From the NCBI RefSeq assembly GCF_018873765.1, contig NW_025317415.1, positions 62,001 through 126,000 on the forward strand: a DNA stretch of 64,000 nucleotides, in the 5' to 3' direction. The position numbers and the translations under genes are program-made. This DNA comes from Telopea speciosissima (taxonomy: Eukaryota > Streptophyta > Magnoliopsida > Proteales > Proteaceae). Each line of letters starts with the position of its first letter. Positions within the stretch are counted from its first letter, which is position 1. Shown piece by piece: positions 58,743-64,000 of the stretch. The notes below the pieces were generated by a model. That model saw nothing but the letters and a program-made list of their open reading frames with translations. It made no database searches and had not been told where the DNA came from.

Positions 58743-59081
58743 TGTTGAAATAGGCTGCTTACCCGATTGGGGTAAGTAGTCCTAGTTAGATTAGGATTAG
58801 TCCTACTAGTCCTAGCAGATTAGGATTAGTCCTAGTCAAGTTAGGAGTAGTACTAGTCAGATTATGATTCTCTTCTTTTATTTTTCCCTTTGATTTATTA
58901 TTTTTCCCTCAGCCGAGTCCTATTCTGGCATTCCTAGTTGTATTAAGAATTCCTAATAGGATTAGGACTGAGGCTACATTCCTATTTGTACTTTGATTAG
59001 TTGTACTTCAGTTCAATATAAATAAAGGGCCTTGGTGATCGGTTTAGATCATCCAAGCATTCATTCCCAAGGCTGTTTACA
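58743..59081 (+). repeat. Copia-5 3' LTR
   Basis: 339 bp starting TGTTGAAATAGGC and ending GGCTGTTTACA. It differs from the 5' LTR at about six positions. The polypurine tract GAGGGGGAG lies at 58734-58742. Confidence 0.93.
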
Positions 59082-59878
59082 TAGCACTTGGGGAGTCCAC
59101 CTGAGACTTGAGGAATCCACCTCAACATACCATGGGTCCACATGGTTTTGCAGAGAACAATAGTTAGCTTTCAAGTCATACATAAAAATTTTTGTTTTAC
59201 AGCTTATATTGACCTCTATATAAGGTGGGGTTCCAGATTTAGGCTGAATTATGAAACATTTAGACTTTCTATATTCTGAAATTAGAAACTACTTAAATTC
59301 TAAGAGAATAGGAAATAGAAACTAAGTATAAGGTTTTAGAGGCTTGCAGGCTTAATCTTCAGCTAAATTCTGTAATTGATAAAATAGAATATCAGAAGCA
59401 GAAACCAAAGGAAATAGGAAAATTGAAACTGGTGCTGCTGGTGCCTAAAAACTAGGAGGGCATCTAGAAGCACACCCTGCCTAGGGCTTTGTAGCCCCTA
59501 CCCCTTGGCTGCTGCATAAACTCTCCCTGGCTTGGAAATAAAACCAGATTTAATATAAGAAGAAGGAAGAAGAGAAGAGGCAGCATAAACTCTGCCTGGC
59601 TGCAGCATAAACTCTCCATGATGGGCATTATGGAGGCTGTAAATAAAACCAGATTTAATGAAGAAGATGGAGAGGAAGAAGAGGAAGAAGAAGAGAAGAG
59701 GCTGCAACCCTTTGGGGAGAACAACCAATAGAAAGTTGAACTCCCCCTTTCACTAATTAATATAAGAATAGGGTACAAGAAATAAGAAGGGATAAAATCC
59801 CCAAAATAACCCCACTAAACACATCTTAGTATTATCGCCAGGCTCTAATACTGAGATGCCAAATCTTGATATCTAACA
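59082..59878. other. Gene-free stretch including probable copia-6 3' LTR
   Basis: The last bases (ATCTAACA, ending 59878) abut CTCCCCCTCAAGC, a complemented polypurine tract. The right part is therefore the copia-6 3' LTR on the minus strand; its other end cannot be fixed because no partner LTR is present. The middle (59510-59665) holds two partial repeats with GCATAAACTCTCC and AAATAAAACCAGATTTAAT. 59082-59400 shows nothing assignable. Confidence 0.5.
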
Positions 59879-62800
59879 CTCCCCCTCAAGCTAGAGCATA
59901 ATGTTAACCATGCCTAGCTTGTTACAAATATAATCAATTCGCACACTTCCCAAAGACTTAGTAAAAAACATCAGCAAGTTGCTCTCCTGTACAAACATGT
60001 TGTGGAGCAATAAAACCTTCTTGTAGTTTCTCTCGAACAAAATGACAATCAACCTTTATATGCTTCATCCTCTCATGAAACACAGGATTGGAAGCTATAT
60101 GGATAGCAGCCTAATTATCACACCACAGCAGTTTAGGTAACTCCTTCGTAAATTTCAACTCAGTCTTCAACTGCTTCATCCACATCAGCTTGCAAGTAAC
60201 CTGTGCCATAGCTCGATACTCTGCCTCTGCACTAGATCTTGCTACTACCGTATGTTTCTTGCTCTTCCAGGACACCAAATTTCCTCCCACAAAGACACAA
60301 TACCCAGTAGTAGACCTTCTATCCACAGGAGAACCAACCCAATCAGCATCACAAAATCCCTCAACACGTCCATGACCATGATCAATGTAGAGTAGACCAC
60401 GACCTGGAGCTTTCTTGAGGTATCTCAGAATTCGAATCACAGCATCCCAATGTGACATCCTAGGAGAGGACAGAAACTGACTTACTATTCTAATCAGAAA
60501 GGCAATATCCGGTTAAGTCATAGTGAGATAATTTAATTTTCCAACAAGTCTTCTATATTTTTCCAGATCATCAAGAGCATCACCACTATCAGCAGTTAAC
60601 TTCAAATTTGGGTCCATTGGAGTATCCAAAGGTTTAGACCCAAGCATGCCTGTTTCGGAAGCAGGTTAAGAACATATTTCCTCTTGGAGAGAAAAATGCC
60701 TTTGCTAGACTGAGCTACCTCAACTCCAAGAAAGTACTTCAACTTACCAAAATCCTTTGTCTGAAGTTTACACTGCAAATGTACCTTCAGCTGCTCAATG
60801 CCTTTAACATCATCACCAATGATGACTATATCATCTATAGATACCACAAAAAATATCCTGCCAACCTTGCTATGCCAGTAGAACACCGAATGATCACTAC
60901 CACACCGAGCCATCCCAAATTCCAGAACAACATCCAAAAATCTTCCAAACCAGGCCCTAGGAGATTGTTTCAAACCATACAATGACTTCTTAAGCTTGCA
61001 CACTAAACTAGACTCCCCCTGAGCAACAAACCTAGGAGGTTGCTCCATATAAACTTCCTCATGGAGATCACCATGAAGAAAAGCATTCTTCATGTTCAAC
61101 TGAAAAAGAGGCCAATGATGGGATGCAGCCAGAGATATCAAAAGACGAACGGATGCAAGCTTGACAACAGGTGAAAAAGTATCAAGATAATCAACCCCAT
61201 AAACTTGTGTATAACCTTTGGCAAACAAGCGGGCCTTCAAACGAACTAAGGAGCCATCAGGGTTCACTTTAACTACATATACCCACCGACAATCAACAAC
61301 CTTCTTGCTAGCAGGAAACTGTACCAAGTCCCTAGTATGGTTGTCAGCCAAAGCAACCAATTCCTCCTCCATAGCTGTCCTCTAGCCAGAGTGGGATATT
61401 GCCTCTGAAACAGACTTAGGAGTAGGATAAGACTCAACAGTAGATAGACAAGCAGAAAAGTTAGCCAATAAGCCCGTATAAGAAACAAAATGAGACAAAG
61501 GATGTTGAGTACAACTACAAACACCCTTACGAACAGCAATGAGAATATCAAGATTAGAAGAAGGAATACTTAACTGAGGAACAGGATCCACAAACGAAGT
61601 TGAAGTGATAGGATCAGTCGAGACCGAGGGTGCTGGATCATCTCTAGGACGCCAAACAAATGTGAACTTAACAGGAGGATGGGCTGGCCGAACAGGAGGA
61701 GGTGGAGGCGGAGGCGGCGGAGATGGAGCAGCAGCCGATTAACCCTGTGAAACAGTACGTTGCACTGCATATAAAGGAAGATCCTCGTCCAATTCCGAGG
61801 AAACAAAAGATGTATCATCATAAGTAGTGGACTCAAAAAAGTTAAAATCAGCAGAGAAAGTATTTGCGAAGAACTGGTGCGTAACACCAATAACCTTTTT
61901 AAGTGCGTGAATAACCCAAGAAAATACATTTAATAGGCTGGGGATCTAATTTGGACAGACTTGGACGATGATCTCGAACAAAGCAAACACACCCAAAAAT
62001 CCTGGGCGGTAAAACAAAGAGAGGTTTAGTAGGAAATGAAAGAGAATGGAATCCCACCTTTTAACACAGAAGACGGCATACAATTTATAAGAAAATAATC
62101 AGTCAAAACAGCATCAGCCCAAAAGATTTTTGGTACTTTCATTTAAAAAAGAATGGAACGAGTCACTTCCATTAAATGTCTATTCTTCCGTTCAGCCACA
62201 CCATATTTTTGTTGGGGTGTATCTGAATAAGAAGACTGGTACAACATACCACGGTCAGCCATAAAAGAATTAAATGGAGCAAAAAAATATTCAAGGGCAT
62301 TATCACTGCGTAAAACACAAATATTCTTATTAAACTGAGTCAAAATTTCAGTAACAAAGGCACGAAAAATGGGAAACAACTCAGAACGACTTTTCATTAA
62401 ATAAATCCAGGTGACTCCAGGATTCAAAAATAGTAACTAACTAATATTGGAGAACTCAAACCTAAATCCTATTTTTAAAAAAAAACCTATCGATGTAAGA
62501 AAAAACCCTGCAATGCCGCTGCCTTCTTCCCCCTTCTGCTTCTCCTTCTCTCTCGCCCTTCCTTTCTTCCTCCTTTCCTCTTCTTCTTCGACTCCTCTCC
62601 TTTCCTTCTTCCTTCTCTTTCTTCCCTTCTTTTTTGGGGTTTTGTTCTTGGTCTCCTCGTTCGGAGCCGCGAAGTGCTAGTCATCTTTTCCCTTGTTTGT
62701 CTGCAGCCCTGCTTATCGACCGCCCGCTAGGTTGGTTGTTTCGTCGTCTGTTTCGCCTGGGTTGCTAACCTACAAGTCACCCTCCCGCTAGGTCTATTTC

Positions 62801-63877
62801 TAGACTTGTTGGGGTCTCTCTTGGTCGCGATGCTCTGTGGGCTTTCGTCTTTATCAACTGCTCTTTGTTGGGTCATCTCCTTTGCAGGTTGCCTTCTTCG
62901 CTTGGTCTGATGACTTGTCCCTTCGCCTCTGGCCCTGCTTGCTTTCTCTTTCTCGCCAAACCCTCTTCATCGCTGGAGCTCTCAGTTACTACTCGTCGCT
63001 TGCCCTTTGGACTGCAGCTGCTTGGTCGTAGGCTCTTCTCGTTCAGTCCTCTGTCTGATTCTCTTGGCTCGCTCGGCTAATGCCATATTTCTACCAGCTG
63101 CATAGCCTGCCTTCTGCAACCTATGCTCAGCGCAACCTATGCTCAGGCGGCAGCCACTTTGCCGTTGCCCTCTGCAAGGCCGGTACCACTCCGACGTGGC
63201 TGTCACCTATGCTTGGCCTACTTCAAGATTGACCGTGGTCCTCTGCATGGCCATCGCCCCTTTGCAGCGGCTGTTTGTTGGCTCCGGTGATGCTCCCCTC
63301 CGCGGCTGGTCCAAGATGAGATGAGATAGTTAGTTTAGGGTTTTTGGTTCCCTACCTAGAAATGACTTGGCTGCCCTTCTCTTTCTTTTGGGCTTCTTAG
63401 CTCTTGCGGGGTTTTGTATTTATTGTGGGCCTTTGTATTTATTGTGGGCTTCTGCGTTTCTTGGGCTTTCTTAGTTGGGTTTTGCCCCTTTGGCTTTGGT
63501 TCTTACAAGCTTAGCCTCCTCCCAGGTGGGCCTTGTAATTGGTTTGTGGCTTTGTGCCCTTGTACGCTCTCCCCCCCCCCCCCCCTTCCTATTTCTTTGG
63601 CAATGAATTATTTTATTATTCACCCAGAAACAAAAATCCAAGTGACTCTAGAATAGTCATCAACAAAAGTAACAAAATTTTTAAATCCCATCTGAGAAGT
63701 AACAGGGCAAGGCCCCCATACATCAGAATGCACTAAAGAAAAAAAGTACATAGACCATTTATTAACTTTAGGGGAATAACTCACATGGTGGAGCTTTCCA
63801 ATCTGACATGACTCACACTCTAAACTAGAAAGGAAACTAAAACGAGGATCCAACTTCTATAAACTCTGTAAAGACAG
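59879..63877 (-). pseudogene. Copia-6 pol (integrase, RT, RNase H), interrupted
   Basis: From the right: pre-integrase CESCQIGKLHHVSYS with VHSDVWGPCPV (63853-63636), then a retroposed insert. Next is the integrase end (62427-62143; VLRSDNALEYFFAPFN, ERKNRHLMEVTRSILF). A linker lies at about 61930-61382. RT is at 61372-60602 ([38 protein letters not shown]). Its active site reads SIDD instead of YVDD. RNase H is at 60458-60111 (GFCDADWVGSPVDRRSTTGY, ARSSAEAEYRAMAQ, LWCDN), with a stop before QAAI. It is the copia-2 family. Gag and 5' LTR lie beyond the window or beyond the LTR at 63878. Confidence 0.88.
62422..63635 (+). mobile_element. Retroposed insert in copia-6 integrase
   Basis: Flanked by diverged copies of ATCCAGGTGACTCCAGGA (about 62405-62422) and ATCCAAGTGACTCTAGAA (about 63636-63653); copia-2 has this stretch once, near 36719. 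It ends TTGGCAATGAATTATTTTATTATTCACCC (as two short blocks) plus an A-rich tail, like the LINE at 8161. The body has a CT-rich start, a GC-rich middle and a C run near 63570 but no RT or other recognised domain. Probably a non-autonomous LINE derivative. Confidence 0.6.
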
Positions 63878-64000
63878 TGTTGAAATAGGCTGCTTACCTG
63901 ATTGGGGTAAGTAGTCCTAGTTAGATTAGGATTAGTCCTACTAGTCCTATCTGATTAGGATTAGACCTAGTCAAGTTAGGAGTAGTACTAGTCAGATTAT
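63878..64000 (+). repeat. Copia-5-family LTR, truncated by the window end
   Basis: TGTTGAAATAGGCTGCTTAC onwards matches the first 123 bp of the copia-5 LTR with few changes (for example CTGATTGG, and TCTGATTAGG for GCAGATTAGG). It starts inside copia-6, so it marks a separate insertion; whether it is a solo LTR or a full element cannot be seen. Confidence 0.9.

Larger units (their letters stand above)
50530..59081 (+). mobile_element. Copia-5: full-length Ty1/copia element expanded by two solo LTRs
   Basis: Two 339-bp LTRs (50530-50868, 58743-59081), tRNA-Met PBS (50869-50880), gag, pol and a GAGGGGGAG polypurine tract before the 3' LTR. About six LTR differences are visible, so it is fairly young. 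It contains a 194-bp solo LTR (53969) and a 2.76-kb solo LTR (55448). Bases flanking the ends (CTAAC and TAGCA) do not match, so no target duplication is claimed. Confidence 0.93.

Noticed and set aside
50525-59086. Target-site duplication for copia-5
   Set aside because: Flanking pentamers CTAAC and TAGCA do not match; no claim made.
59464-59778. Ser/Phe-rich minus-strand frames that look like signal or membrane proteins
   Set aside because: Caused by GAAGAAGAGG purine repeats in an LTR-like region with internal duplications.

Overview
This is plant nuclear DNA, most likely from a flowering plant with a repeat-rich genome. It has spliced exon remnants of the eukaryotic-type (homomeric) acetyl-CoA carboxylase gene, five or more Ty1/copia retrotransposons primed from initiator tRNA-Met, large LTRs, and LINE pieces with the plant reverse-transcriptase zinc-finger domain. 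I found no intact protein-coding gene, tRNA, rRNA or CRISPR array. No species can be named from the sequence alone.

Left part (about 1163-33769): a tandem array of five head-to-tail units. The undisturbed period is about 5.6 kb. Each complete unit holds, in order: a 187-bp copia-type LTR with its primer-binding site, a short exon resembling the start of a SHG1/BOD1-type (COMPASS) protein, and exons of the biotin carboxylase domain of ACC1 (numbered here 2 and 4-8; no exon 3 is postulated). The ACC1 copies are dead. They share a nonsense codon and a 2-nt insertion in exon 4, and a 1-nt deletion in exon 2, so a pseudogene was amplified. The units were later hit by a large LTR element (4344-7972), LINE inserts (1-1162, 8161-9546, 22256-23162), an LTR-like sequence with ~60-bp repeats (23197-24628), and a complete copia element inside exon 5 of unit 5 (27430-32759, target duplication CGGGA).

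Middle part (33770-48295): nested copia elements. A plus-strand element (copia-3) is split by a minus-strand element (copia-2, target duplication ACACT), by a 2.55-kb LTR, and by a 349-bp palindromic element. It ends in a 3' LTR that abuts the 5' half of a minus-strand element (copia-4), which itself carries a 620-bp LINE insert.

Right part (48296-64000): a gene-free stretch with an LTR-like and a SINE-like piece. It is followed by copia-5 (50530-59081, two 339-bp LTRs), carrying a small solo LTR and a 2.76-kb solo LTR with perfect GAAGT target duplications. Next comes the minus-strand pol of copia-6, interrupted by a retroposed insert. The start of another copia-5-type LTR runs off the window.

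The genes do not form a pathway. The window records segmental duplication of an ACC1 pseudogene followed by layered insertion, deletion and LTR-LTR recombination. Element names copia-1 to copia-6 are local labels used only here.
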